Assembly (NCBI RefSeq): GCF_004664715.2
Contig: NC_051069.1
Span: 70,268,647-70,332,646, forward strand
Origin: Peromyscus leucopus
Lineage: Eukaryota; Chordata; Mammalia; Rodentia; Cricetidae
Length of the DNA stretch: 64,000 nucleotides
Direction: 5' to 3'
Shown: positions 12,056 to 23,727 of the stretch, piece by piece
Layout: the number at the start of each line of letters is the position of its first letter
Position numbering within the stretch: the first letter of the stretch is position 1
Made by a program: the position numbers and the translations under genes
The notes under the pieces: generated by a model
What the model was told of the DNA's origin: nothing
Seen by the model: the letters and a program-made list of their open reading frames with translations, nothing else
Databases searched by the model: none

Positions 12056-12306
12056 GTTATAGAAGAAGATATGAATCAGATAGAGAGAGTAGGAAGGAAG
12101 GGAAGAAATGGAGGGTGCCCAGGAATGGATGGAGATGATGGAAATGCAGTGTACTCTTTTATGAAAACTTATATTCATGATGATATGATGATGATGGCAG
12201 TAAGAGGAGAGTGAAAGCACTCTCCAGGATGCCTCTCTGGGACACTTTTGTTCTCTTCCTTTTGCCTACTAAATTAAGTAATGAAAGTGTTTCCAAGTAG
12301 GCTTTA
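12056..12306. other. Short unique spacer
   Basis: A purine-rich spacer between the L1 end and the ORR1 LTR. Nothing was recognised. Confidence 0.4.
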
Positions 12307-12311
12307 TAATT

Positions 12312-12684
12312 TGTGGGGTTTGAATGAAAATGGCCCTCATAGACTCATAAGGAGTGGTATTATTTGAAAAGAGAACATACGTCCTTCTTGGATTTGTGTG
12401 TGGTCTTGTTGGAAGAAGTGTGTCATTAGTGGTGGGCTTGGGGTTTCAGAAACTCAAACCAGGCCCAGTGACCCTCTCTTTTCTTGATGTTTGCTGTTTG
12501 GGATGTAGAACTTTTCAGCTGCTTCTCCAGTGCTATGTCTGTCTGCATGCTGCCATGTTTCCTGCCATGATGACAACGGACTAAATCTCTGAAACTATAA
12601 GCCAGCCCTAATTAATGTGTTCCTTAATAAGAGTTGCCATGGTCATCATGTCTCTACACAGCAATAGAAACTCTATCTAAGACA
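12312..12684 (+). mobile_element. ORR1-type MaLR solo LTR
   Basis: A 373-bp LTR from tgtgggg to gaca, flanked by the 5-bp duplication taatt (12307-12311 and 12685-12689). Five bases is the ERVL/MaLR integrase signature. Diagnostic pieces of ORR1 are visible in order: the ggtcttgttggaaga segment, the ccaggcccagtga segment, the ctgccatgatgacaacgga segment, and the agttgccatggtcat segment. A plus-strand open frame of 76 codons inside it is a chance product of the LTR. Confidence 0.85.
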
Positions 12685-12689
12685 TAATT

Positions 12690-12928
12690 ATATTTCCTTC
12701 AATATTTCTATTTAAAACATTGGTATATTTAGTATGTAACCATTTGTGTTAACATAAAAGAAGCAAGCATATATAAATGTAGTTTTATATGGGTAGACAA
12801 TATACCTTTATATGAATAGATACACATTTGCATATATCTATTATCTACACATTCATACAAATGCATGCTTAACTTGCATAAAATTTCTCCCAAATTACAC
12901 AACAAACCAGAAATGTGGAATAAAAGAA
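12690..12928. other. AT-rich spacer
   Basis: TA-rich unique sequence with no recognised feature. Confidence 0.4.
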
Positions 12929-13590
12929 GACTTTTTGTTTGACAATTTCATACGAGTACTGTATTTCCCCTCTTCTCATATATTCCCCTAGTAGTGACCT
13001 CATATTCTTTGATTAGCATTATTCCATATATTTGCCTATATGTACAATCTGCTGAATTAATTTACTATAACTTCCATGGATATGTGCTTAGGTCTGATCA
13101 TTTTGTATTGGATAGCCAATTTGGGTACACATCACTGGGGCTTCTCCTCTCAGTCATCATTTATTGCCTTTAGCTCTTCATCTACAGGTGGAGCTTTGTG
13201 AGATTCCCCCAGCCATGCTGGCATGTCAGCTGGTAATGTCAGTGTCAATCATTGTTCAGGCTTTGTTTAGGCAGCCATACTATTGAACTGTCATGGGTGT
13301 AACTTCCCTGGCACATACAGAAGATACTATCTCATAGCATAGGTCACAACTGGACCTCCTACTCTTACGATCTCTCTGCTCCCTATTCCAAAACGCTTCC
13401 TAAAACCTCAAGGTAGGACCTGTGTTATAGATTTATCAGTTGGGGCTGGATATCTATGATCGGTTGTTTTCTGAATATCGACCAGTTGTGGATTTCTGTA
13501 ATGATCTCCATCTGCTATAAAAAGAAACTTCTTTGATGAGGGTTGAGAACTACAATTATCTGTGAGTATAAGATAGAAAGAAGCTAGATA
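12929..13590 (-). mobile_element. L1 3' UTR fragment, minus
   Basis: This is collinear with 58780-59450 of this window. Shared segments include cttctcctctcagtcat/ctcattagtcac, the aggtgga...gtgagattcccc block, the tgttcaggctttgttta block and the tttctgtaatgatct block near 13494. It is a 5'-truncated, non-coding Lx-type L1 end on the minus strand. Confidence 0.6.
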
Positions 13591-15350
13591 TTATACTTGT
13601 ATCTATTATTTTGAAGCACCATTATCGCTTAAAAATGTGTAGATCTAACCACCAGCCATATACATATCACTTACAAGCGATTAAGGCATGCATGTATCAA
13701 AAAAAGAATATAAAAGAAAAATCCCCCTTAAAAATGTATATTTACCTCAGGAAGCTCTTTTCTGATGTCTCAGTTTTGAAATGTTTTATATACTGTCCTT
13801 ATGTGGCTTTCATATTCTGTCATTACATATTCTGAATAAACAGTATAGATGTACATATATCTATATAATGTTCATGAGTAATAGAAGTGCACGTATATCT
13901 AGGAACCTTCTATTTGCAAATTAAACAGTGTTGGCTGTCCTTTCTTGCAGGCTTAATTCTTTTGAATGCCAAGGATGAGAACTTGTGCTGAGACTTTTTT
14001 CCCACAAAAGATGAGAGCAGAAACTTTTTGTTCAGATCTTCCATCTTGTAATCATGTAATTATGGAACAGTTCTGAAATATTGTCACCCTTTTTTAAAAA
14101 GTATTCAGATAAGAAGTAAGACAGCAAGGTATTTTTATTCAAAAGAAATGTGAAGATATTTATGCTTATGCTATTGTATAATTGAAGGACTATTATGGAG
14201 ACTAAAGAGTACTTTCAACTTTTAATAACTAGTAAATAGAGGAGGAGGAGGAAGGAGGAGGACCGAAGGGAAAGAAGATGAGGAGCACAGTTGGCAGTAT
14301 ATGTTGTCTAACTACTGTGTGATGTAATTCTTAGAGCACTATTTTGCAAAGTCATCCACGGCCAGATTTCTAAACACAGACATTTTAATTGAATGGAAAA
14401 AATTCCAAAAGACATTTTTGTACACTGAGGTCAAATGAAAATTTCCACCCTGCAGAAATGTGTGCCTGCATCTAATGGATGTCATCTGCCCTTTGCCTTG
14501 AACACTGAAAAGCAGGGTTGGAGGCTTAATTAAGAAATTCTAATGAAATATTTATGGTAATAGGAAGTAATCAAATTATCATTATTTGTCTTGGCATTTG
14601 GTCTTTCTCATCTTAGATCTTTGATGATGCTCTCCCCTCCTCCTTTTCATACTATGTAAAATGCCTCATAATGCCGAGATAAAAAAAAAGCCTTCCTTCC
14701 TTCTTAGGAATATTACTACCTAGAGACAACTTGCCAATGAGGACTGGATATAACAGTTAATAACAATTTTAAAATTTTAGGAATAAGAGCAAAAACAGCA
14801 CGTGATTCAAGAACACATGTAATACAGACTTAAAATTATACCACAATGTAACTTTCTCATAACACAGAGTGCTACCCTTTCAGCCATTGCTGAGGTTATA
14901 CAAGCCATTGTTGCTCTGGAAGAATAAAAATTGCTTGCAGATTTTTTTATCTTATTTTATTTTTTTTAGTTACAGGCATTTTCACAGGCACATTACACTG
15001 GAAATGATATGGTGACATTGTCAATCTGTATGTAGAGAGATTATTGTGTAATAGATTTTTGAAATAATTGACAGGGGAAATACCATTAGCACTTTGAAAA
15101 GTTAGTGAAAACAGCAATCAGTGAGGCTTCATTTTATAAACAGCCTCTTGCAGAATGGCACTCAATCATCAGTGGCCCCCTAGGCTGGGTGAAGATATAA
15201 TTATGAAATATTCTCCCCGACAGAGAGCATTTACTAAGCAAAAATGTTTAATAACTGTAATCAGAATAAAAACGATTGTATAACTTCATATCTTTAATTC
15301 TCGGTGACAGGCGAGTCTATTGATTCCTATTAAAAAAAAAAACCAACTTG
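13591..15350. other. Unique sequence, candidate conserved non-coding DNA
   Basis: No transposon or exon was recognised over 1.7 kb. From about 14330 to 15300 the sequence has balanced, non-repetitive composition with many homeodomain-type cores (ttaatt, taatta, taatga). That is a texture often seen in conserved enhancers. This is an impression, not a measurement. A GGA-rich run lies at 14236-14270. Confidence 0.35.
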
Positions 15351-15351
15351 T

Positions 15352-15450
15352 TTTTGGGGTTGAGGATTTAACAGTGGTAGAGTACTTCCCGGCAAGAACA
15401 AGGCCTTCATTAGGGAACCCAGGACACCCACACATACACATAAATAAAGT
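15352..15450 (+). repeat. ID SINE, plus
   Basis: This shows a tRNA-Ala-like head, ggggttgaggatttaacagt, then gtggtagagtacttcccggc, with box A intact by eye near 15364-15380. A short A-rich tail with aataaa follows at about 15440. ID elements derive from the BC1 RNA gene. The copy is diverged. Confidence 0.6.
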
Positions 15451-15582
15451 TTTAAAGTGTTGAGAATAAATTTCTCTTGTTTAGCTCCCAACAATGCAGA
15501 CTTTTGACATTTTTCTTTGTTTGGCCACCAAACTCAATAGCAAGACCTAATTGCTGAAGACACAGTCTATATTTTATTTCAT

Positions 15583-15619
15583 CAAAGAAAGCTTCCCATC
15601 ACAAAGAAAGCTTCCCATC
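15583..15619 (+). repeat. 19-bp tandem duplication
   Basis: Two perfect copies of caaagaaagcttcccatc (15583-15600 and 15602-15619), separated by one base. This is probably a slippage or micro-duplication event. Confidence 0.9.
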
Positions 15620-15620
15620 T

Positions 15621-16677
15621 AGCTTTCACGCTCCTGGAAGATGCTATGTAGGCTGCTGAAGGAGAAAGCAACTCAATTATCTTACTCAGATGTAAACCCT
15701 ATGAACTTTGTGATCACCCTGCCAACAAGAGAGGCCCACATGGGCCTACATGGGCAACGGTGGCATGGCTGTTATAGGGGTAACTAACTTCTCTCCAATT
15801 AGAGTTCATTCCTATGAGACAGGAAGAAATTTATACCTAGTATGTAAACAAAAATCCATGCTGGGGGAGCTCATAGGCCCTAGGGAAGAACTTACTCTTG
15901 TTGTTTTACTAAATTGTCATACTGTAAAACTGCCTTTGAATATTTATGTTTATATCCACTGAAAATTCAGTTCTAAGCCTTAATCAGAGAAGTCTCATTT
16001 TGTAGTGATAATATTGATAATATACAGAGAGTCATGGCTGGGCAAGGTGCCGAGTACAAAGAAGTGCTCATACTAAGCAATTCTGCTATTGCTTAGAAAA
16101 CAACAGCAACAACAACAACATAAAACATGTTGAGTACAATCATTGATGCCCGTATTGTCATGGGGAACCTACCAAGGGACACATTCCTGAAGAAAAATGA
16201 CTCTCTCTTTTCTAGTAGCTATCACTTGTCAATAGTTCAGCTGTGGCATGCTTTGTGTGGCCCTCTCCTGTCGACACTGGACTATTTACTGACTTGATCT
16301 TGTGCAGGTCTTGTGCAGAAACCATGGCTGCAGTGAATCCTTGAGAGTTATGATCGTATCACAATCAGAAGATTGTTTTATAGTAGTCCTTATGGGCGTC
16401 TAGGCCTTAAAAAATTTCCAATACCTCCTTGGTAATTTATAAAATTTAGCTCTGATACAAGTCATTTATTGGAAAAATGATTTATTTTTATGCAAGTATT
16501 GATAGTGTGCTCAAGTTTTCCTCTACTTTGACAGAGTTTGTTCAATATTTGGCTAGTTCTTTCTCAAATAATAGTACTATTCACCAATGAGGACAGTATT
16601 CTTTAGGATGGAATTGCTTTTGTGCAAAGTTTTTTTTTTTTTTTTTTTTTAATTGCAGAATTAATTTCTTTAAAAGT
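15621..16677. other. Unique sequence with a T21 run
   Basis: No gene or repeat was recognised. A T homopolymer of about 21 bases occupies 16630-16650. Confidence 0.4.
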
Positions 16678-16849
16678 TTGCCTGGACTGAATCTACCAAG
16701 TTGAATTCAATCCTCAGGGGAGTCTTTGCCATGGAGGAGATAGGAATGGGGGGTGGGCTTGGAGGAAGGGTGGGCGGGAGGGGGAGAACAAGGGAATCCA
16801 TGGCTGATATGTAAAATTAAATTAGATTATAAAATAAAATAAAAAAGTT
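16678..16849 (+). mobile_element. Severely 5'-truncated L1 3' end
   Basis: About 170 bp matching the last part of the full-length L1 (48012-48180): the cctggactgaatctacc segment, the G-rich tract near 16748-16788, then gagaacaagggaatcc and an A-rich aataaaataaaaaa tail. It is the same 3' UTR family as the copy at 38470-38988. Confidence 0.8.
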
Positions 16850-17534
16850 ATAGCACAAGGTAGATTTTTCCATATCAGTTATAGTTTATTTTCTAATATT
16901 TAAAACATATTGACTATTTAAACTTGGAAGTACTAAGTTGCTCATAATTATCCTTAATATTGTTTTAACATTTCCAGCAGCTTTGGTGACACTCTTGTTT
17001 TGATTTATGTCATTGTTCTGTATGTTCTTTCTATATAATCAGAATTTGGTTTACTCTTTGGTTTAATTTAGGCTTCAATGATTCTCAATTGTATATTTGT
17101 TTTCTATTTATTTTCTTTACTATTTGTCATTATTACTCCCCCCTTTATATTTATCTATTAAACTTCTTGGAGCTAAATGATAAGATTATGATATCACGAG
17201 ACTTTTTTCTTCTGACATGTCATGTTGACATTTTATGACATATAATTGCATTTAGTAATATTAATGTATTTGTAAGAAAATTATGTAAGATTATGCTTGG
17301 TTTTGTTTCTAACTTGTGATTTTATTTCTGGCTTCTTAAACATTAAATTACAGGTCTTAATTTTCAAGTGGTGGAAATTATTTAGTTATTATTATATTTT
17401 GACAATTTAATTGTCATGGTAACAGAAAAGTACTACAACCATATTAATATTTGTGGAAACTTGCTCTGTACTTTAGTGTGTCTTTAATGTTAAAACACTG
17501 TTTCACAAGTACTTTTGAATTTTATTTTCATATC
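16850..17534. other. AT-rich sequence, nothing recognised
   Basis: No gene or repeat was recognised. Confidence 0.4.
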
Positions 17535-17640
17535 CTTTGAGGTAGGTGATCACTATATAACCCAGACTGGCCTTGCACTCACAATCTTCCTGCTCCAACC
17601 CCTAAATTCTAGAATTTTAAGGGTGAGCAGGTGTTCGTCA
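17535..17640 (-). repeat. Old B1 SINE fragment, minus
   Basis: The reverse-complemented 7SL-derived body is visible: cactatataacccagactggccttgcactcac, then aatcttcctgct. It is highly diverged and has no clear tail. Confidence 0.55.
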
Positions 17641-19312
17641 CAGATGATGAGATTTTGGTATAGATGTTGTGTTTAGTCTTTATGAAAATTTGTAAATCTT
17701 ATTGTTAAATACCTTGTGAAGGAATTAAATTGTATTTTCTCTACTCTTTAATTTATAGTAAGATTTTTGAATAATTTTACTTTATCTTTAGTTCTGTCAT
17801 ATTTGTTTTCAATGAGCAATCACATACACACACTAAAATATGCACACCATTGTATGGAATCATAGATATGTTATTTCTGTGTAATTTAGTTCATGCATAG
17901 ATATTTAGAATTTAGAGCTCCTGTATGTCAGGTGAATAAGATCTTTAATGACATTTTTAGTCACTAATTATCAACAGTGACATTTTTTTGTTTTAAGTGC
18001 CTTTATATAGATTAACTTAGTTATATAAGGATATTCTATGTTGATTATTAATGATACTTTTATAGTATTCTATGTTATGTCTTATGTGTTTGTCTTATAC
18101 AAGGAATTTAATTCTATTTCCAAAACGTAATGCTATTTGTTAACCTATTTCATCGGTTCAAATACATTTTCTTATTAGTGACATTAATGATTACCAAAAT
18201 AGTAACACTTCCTGTGCCGGTTAGGACTATCTATTTGCCCTGATGGCTTATGATGCATCTGCATTACTTTTGTGAACAAAGGTTCCTGGGAAGAGTAGCG
18301 CCTCACACAAATTTTCTACAAGACTGATTACTTGATTAAAACTTTAATGATTGTGGAGATGTTGGCATGTTGCAGGTTCACAGTCTAATTAAAATTTATC
18401 TTGGGCTAATTTTAGCCCATTTCATATAGCCATTAATTGCCTACCTCTGTGTCTGACCTATTAAGACCCTTGTAACTAACAGGCCAAAACTGTTGAAAAG
18501 TATTAACAAACTACTTGTTTCTGCCAACCAAAAGACTAAGAGTCTTCTCAGCCCATAGCAGAGCATTTCTGCTCTGTTGTAACCGCCTTACTTGATGCTT
18601 TTTCCAGTGTTTCTGAAAAGAGCCTTGATTTACGACTTTCACCGAAAAGAAAAGAACAATCTCAACTACAACTTCTTATATTTAAATTCAGTCCTATTTT
18701 CTCTTTCTGGGGTGTCAGTTATTTTATCAATATCCTTTAATCATGTCTCTTTTTCTTTCATTTGTCCGTCTTTATTTCCCATGTTCTTTTCTAATTTTCT
18801 CCAGAATTTATTTTCTAGTTATAAAATTGTCTTATGGATTCTATAATTACAGTCATCTACTTTTCATTTCTTCAGATGTACTTTCATTTTTGGTAACACA
18901 CAGTAACTGATGTATAAAAGGTGACTTTCGTGTATGTGTTCTACTGGATCGCAATAGCTGGTGTGTACGTCGTCTCAGGCATTCGTCATTTTTCTGGTGT
19001 GGGAAATGTTTCAAGTTCTCTCCACTGGACATTTATAAAATATTCAGTTAATTATTGTCCACCATATCTATTTTATTGTGCTAGTCACTTTTAAAGCTAT
19101 GGTTTATTTTTCCTTTTTAATCTTCACTGATTTCAGATACCGTAGGCTTACCTTATTTCCTTAATGTGCCAATTACCTTTATCACAAAGTTTACATACAC
19201 TCACTACATCTCTAGACTCCCTGATTTCATGGTTCCTCTTTTCCTGATTTGGGCAATGTTTTCATAGTTATATCTCATAAGTTTTAAAATTTTTATTAAA
19301 TATTTTAAAGCC
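17641..19312. other. Unique sequence, candidate conserved segment
   Basis: No transposon or exon was recognised. The part at 18200-18560 is rich in homeodomain-type cores (attaatt, taattaaa) within otherwise non-repetitive sequence. Confidence 0.35.
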
Positions 19313-19721
19313 TAATGTCTTCGTTAGTGTTCTGTTGCCATGGTGAAACACCATGACCTAAAAAGTGAGTTGGAGGGGGAAGGGGCTTATTTGTCTTACA
19401 CTTCCACATCACTGTTCATCACTGAAGTAAGTCAGTACAGGAACAAAAACAGAGCAGGAACATGGAAGCAGGAGCTGATACAGAGGCCATGGAGGGCTTC
19501 TGCTTACATGGCTTGCTCATCATGGCTTTCTTATAAAACCTAGGACTATGAGCCCAGAGGTGGCACTGTCCATGATGGGCTGGACCACTCCCTATAAATC
19601 ACTAATTAAGAAAAATACACTGTAGGGGTCCCTACAGCTTATGGAGGCAACTTCTCAATTGAGGTTCCCCTCATCTCAGATAATTCTGGCTCTGTTAAGT
19701 TGACATGAAATTGGCCAGCAC
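19313..19721 (+). mobile_element. URR1-type hAT-Charlie element, plus
   Basis: Near full length. It includes the gaaacaccatgacc segment, acttccacatcactgttcat, then the ggaagcaggagctgatacag segment, cactaattaagaaaaatac, and the end agttgacatgaaattggccagcaca. It is non-coding. The 67-codon open frame inside it is a by-product. Confidence 0.8.
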
Positions 19722-21386
19722 ACCTAGAGAGGGCAAAATCAACATTATTTTCTTCTAGGGAGAATATCACTTGTGTGGTCTGAGACCACTAATAGTGTGG
19801 TTCATTATAATCCAATTTAAATTTTTTTCAGCTATGCCAATTATTGACATACTTGTGGTTTGGGCCAAGATTACTATGCATTAGTTTCACTGCTGTTTCC
19901 TGAACACACCATTTGCTCTTCTAACTCTCTGGACAGGACATGTTCTTAGAGCAACTTTCTCGCAATTATTTTGTTCTAGATGCTATCATTTGCCTTTTTG
20001 TACTCAATATGCTAAAATATCAGACTCACTTCTTTTCTCATCACAATACCAGTTCTTTGATAACTCCTAGTGGATACTATGACATACACATTTTTCAGAT
20101 TTTCTTAGTAGGCCATTTGATATCTAGCTCCCATTTACTGAATTTATGTGATTTCTATATCAAATCTGTTCTATTATATTTGTGCTCTAATTCTTTATTG
20201 AAGATGCTACACAATAGTGTAGCTAAAATCATATGCTCAAGCTCAAATTGAACTCTAACTCTAAGTGGCTCTTTGAACTTTGATAAATCTCATTTTCTCC
20301 CAGTATCTTCATCTGTCATGAGGGGAAGAAACTGTTACATTTGTTAATAATTGTTTACAAATCATTAAAAAAAACCTTATGATTTTAAAAGTCAAATAAG
20401 ATATTCAACTTAAAGTAGTACATGTTATAAAGTTGCCACTTATTTTGTGATGAATGGAACATGTCACTGTATGCATCTTTCTCAGCAAATTAATCTTTTG
20501 GTCAACCTTCCATTACACTTTCATGTATAATGTTGTCCTTCATAATTACTGAAAGTTATCAAGATGATTCTTAAAATTCAGAAGGAAACAGTTGTATTCT
20601 TCTCTGGTTTGCTCTATATCTGCACTTACACATACTTAAGTAGTTTTCCCTTTCTGTCATAGGTAAAATCACAGAAGGCTGGAGTTGGATGGGCATTTGA
20701 ATAAAATGATTCTAGAACATGTCTTTAGCTCCACCAGACTCAGGTAGTAAAGAGTTTTGTGAAAATTATCCCCCAGAACATTTAGATGCATCAAGTAAGG
20801 ATTTTTTTAGAAGAGCAGAACCCTAAGTATTCTTTTCAATATACTGAATTATACTCCTCTGCCTTAATCCATTTTTATTTATATGGTCCTGAAATCAGTT
20901 ATTTTTAGAGGCAGAATGCATATCCTTTCTTTATTGTTTGGAAAGAATAATACATGATCATGTTCAGGCTATCATAATTTACTTTTAAAAACTATTGTGC
21001 CTAAGATTTTTTTCAGCTGCAAAATGGAGAGAATTTTATTCTAATTGTGTTCTTATGTTTAATATTTTGGTGACTCATTTACTTCCCTCAGTGCTTCCAA
21101 ACAAAACTTTATAATGAAGTATTTGAGCAATTTGGAATTCTATAAACTATTTTATTTCCATATATAAATACAATCATCACAACACCATGGTTATTAAGAA
21201 CTTATTTATATATTTTATTATTCATTGTTAGCTTATTTCTGGTCCTTATTTCCATAAAATGTATTTAAGCCAAGATTACAGAAGCATAGTAAACAGAAAA
21301 AAATGAATGTATAAACTTGACTTATATGTCAGTCCAGTTAAGTAAGGGTGTGATCCCTAAATGTTGGGTGTGTGCATGTTTGTAAT
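19722..21386. other. Unique AT-rich sequence
   Basis: No gene or repeat was recognised. Confidence 0.4.
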
Positions 21387-21419
<33 letters not shown>

Positions 21420-21460
21420 ATGTGTATTTGTGTGTGTGTATGTATGTACATGTGTGTGCC
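21387..21460. repeat. (GT)n microsatellite, interrupted
   Basis: A GT tract with TATG and CATG interruptions. Confidence 0.9.
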
Positions 21461-21856
21461 TATGTACACTGTTTTAATTTTGTTTAGCTATTTTTACTGA
21501 CACTAAATTTATTCTTAATGAGATAGGAGGAAGTCTCACAAAGTGCTCCAGACAGGTCGTGTCTCTTCCACTTCATTCAATGCCTTTGTCTAGCAGAAAC
21601 TTCTCTGTAGGACACATATCACACATAAAAATACCTGCATAGGTATTTTTTGTCGTCTCTAAAATATAATAAAAGCTATATGCTGAGGAAAATAGAGGTT
21701 TACCATTCTTCCATGGGTCACTTAAACATCAGATATATTGTATTTGTGCAATAAACAATTATTTCAAATAAAAAGTGTTAAAATGAAACATTAATTATGC
21801 CTATTTTACAATATAAGGCAATCAATAGTCAACTGAAATAGTTATTAGCCAGAGTT

Positions 21857-22300
21857 AATGTCTCAGTCCAGCCCTGAACTGTCGAAGTGTTCTTGGAGGG
21901 AGGAGTGAGGAACTGAGAAATAATAAGAAGAATTATAGATGTAGATGGATAGAAAGACAAAGATACAGCATAGCTTTGGGAGGGTCCTGGGTCAATACCC
22001 AATCACCCTGAATTTATTCATGATGGGCATTTTATACATCAGCAAAGGGAGGAGCAAAGGACCTCCCCCCATTCAAGGTTGAGGTATAAAATAACAACAA
22101 GTCTAGACCCTTTAAAAGACACCTGGTAACCACGCCTTTGGCCAAATCATCCTATTATGCAGCCTTGTTGAGTAAAGCAAGCTCAGATTTTCTGACCTTG
22201 AGTAAGGCTTTACTATGGAGCCTCTGTGAGTCCCCACAAGTTAAGGTAAATTATTATACACTGTTGTGTTGAATAGTTTTATTGTGAGTGTTACAGCTCT
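21857..22300 (-). mobile_element. Probable ERV LTR, minus
   Basis: The segment begins tgtctcagtccagccc, an inverted TG/CA edge. It contains the reverse complement of a TATA-like ttttatacat (22029-22038) and of a poly(A) signal (tttatt, 22014-22019), in the right order for a minus-strand LTR. The family and far boundary are not certain. Confidence 0.4.
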
Positions 22301-23317
22301 GGAGGGAAAGGTATTCTGACTTGTCAGGAAGTCAGGCTATACCTGATGCTGGGCTGTGGTGGGGGATGGTCTCCCTGCAGGATATAGCAATCCTGCTCCT
22401 CTTCTAGAGAGAACATTTACAGCTGTACTCTGCTCAGTTCCCCTAAGGGATCTGCTCTGACCCAAGATTTTACTTCTGCTTTATTGTGCTAAAGGGGAAA
22501 CCCCTTCAGAAGTACAGCAATCTCCTCAAGCTCTGGCCAAAAAGTTGTTACCTTTTTCTACTCAGTCTCCTAAGGGAATGTTTCAGCAGAAGTTCTTCTG
22601 CTCCATGCAGGTGAAAGAAGATCATCACCAAAACTCTTTTAAGAAAGAGATTTATTTGGAGAGGAGTCCAGGAGACTCGCTGTCTGTGCCACGGTGGAAG
22701 AGAACAGCCCACAAGTGAACAAGTATAAGGGCTTATATTGGGCTTCTTAGGGGCAGAGTTTCTCCAAGGACAAGATTTTCTGCTCAGGGACTAGTCAGTT
22801 TTCCTGCTCAGGAATCGGTTAGTTTAGTTGATCAGGGGCAGAGCTGGCTTTGGTTTCAGGGCCAAAATGTGTTTCTTTCACTGGTTCAGGTTTCAGGGTC
22901 AGGGTGTGCTTCCTTCACTGGCTCTGGTTTCAGGGTCAGAGTGCTATATTTCATGCTCAGGGATTGGTTGGTTTCTTTGGTCAGTTAGTTGGGGCCAGAG
23001 TTGGCTCTTGTTTCAGAGCCAAGCTATGTTTTTTTTCACTAGGCATTTTAAACCTTTTGGCTCAAGTTTTAGAGCCAGGGCATATTTCTTTCACTGGCTC
23101 AGATTCCAGGGACAATGTGTTTCTTTGGCTCTGGTTTTAGAGTCAGGTTGTATTTTCTTTGTTCTGGGTTCAATACTAAAGAGTTTCTTTTACTGGCTAT
23201 AGTTTCAGAGTCAAGGTGGCTTACTTTCATTGGCTCTGGTTTCAGGGATAGGGGCTTTTCTTTCACTGGCTCTGGTTTCAGGGCCAGGGTAGGTTTCTTT
23301 GGTTGGCCCTTTTACCC
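22300..23317 (-). mobile_element. LTR-like repeat with internal minisatellite, minus
   Basis: This non-coding block contains a reverse-complemented poly(A) signal (tttatt) near 22650. It is followed on the plus strand by a degenerate tandem array at 22840-23310. I recognise the overall sequence as a rodent LTR-type interspersed repeat but cannot name it. Overlapping frames of 124, 96 and 73 codons arise only from the repeated unit. Confidence 0.45.
22840..23310. repeat. Degenerate minisatellite, about 37-bp unit
   Basis: The motif ggctctggtttcagggtcag recurs with variations around 22917, 23128, 23238 and 23267, usually followed by a ttctttcact segment. Unit length is about 30-40 bp with insertions. 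Tandem repeats of this kind are known from the U3 of some rodent LTRs. Confidence 0.7.
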
Positions 23318-23442
23318 TATATTTATATCAACTTAATGCAAACTAGAGTCAGTTTGGAAGAGAGAAAGTCAATTGAGAAAATGTCCCCACTAAAGCCTGT
23401 GGTCAAGACTGTGATGCATTTTCCTGATTGACAGGATGTGGG
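23318..23442 (-). mobile_element. URR1 element, part split by an ERV
   Basis: Minus-strand URR1 start: atcaacttaatgcaaactag, then the agagaaagtcaattgagaaa and gcattttcctgattgac segments. It stops abruptly at about 23442, where the ERV begins. The rest of the same element resumes at 25022. Confidence 0.65.
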
Positions 23443-23707
23443 AGGTGAAGGAGTCACTGCCAGCCACCACCATGACAAGCAGCATGTGAAGATGCCGGTA
23501 AGCCATGAGCCATGTGGTAAGGTATAGATTTATGGAAATAGATTAATTTAAGCTATAAGAACAGTTAGAAAGAAGCCTGCCACGGCCATACAGTTTGTAA
23601 GCAATATACGTCTCTGTATTTACTTGGTTGGGTCTGAGTGGCTGTGGGACTGGCAGGTAACAGAGATTTGTCCTGACTGTGTGCAAGTCAGGAAAACTCT
23701 AGCTACA
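23443..23707 (+). mobile_element. 5' LTR (truncated) of a class II ERV
   Basis: About 265 bp homologous to the right-hand 265 bp of the LTR at 24657-25021. By hand count there are about 16 substitutions and one 2-base gap, roughly 6% divergence. The first ~100 bp of the LTR, including the TG end, is missing. It ends gctaca, directly followed by the primer-binding site. Confidence 0.75.
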
Positions 23708-23709
23708 AA

Positions 23710-23727
23710 TGGTGCCCAATGTGGGGC
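23710..23727 (+). promoter_or_regulatory. Primer-binding site, lysine tRNA type
   Basis: The 18 bases tggtgcccaatgtggggc lie two bases after the LTR. They match the complement of the 3' end of tRNA-Lys(1,2) at all but two positions, both C to T (CpG decay). This tRNA primes class II, betaretrovirus-like elements. Confidence 0.75.

Noticed and set aside
15352..15450. tRNA gene
   Set aside because: The box A-like element belongs to an ID SINE. The anticodon arm does not fold and an A-rich tail follows.
22828..23336. Overlapping plus-strand open frames of 124, 96 and 73 codons
   Set aside because: They run through the degenerate minisatellite in several frames at once and show only the repeated unit, so they are a by-product of the array.
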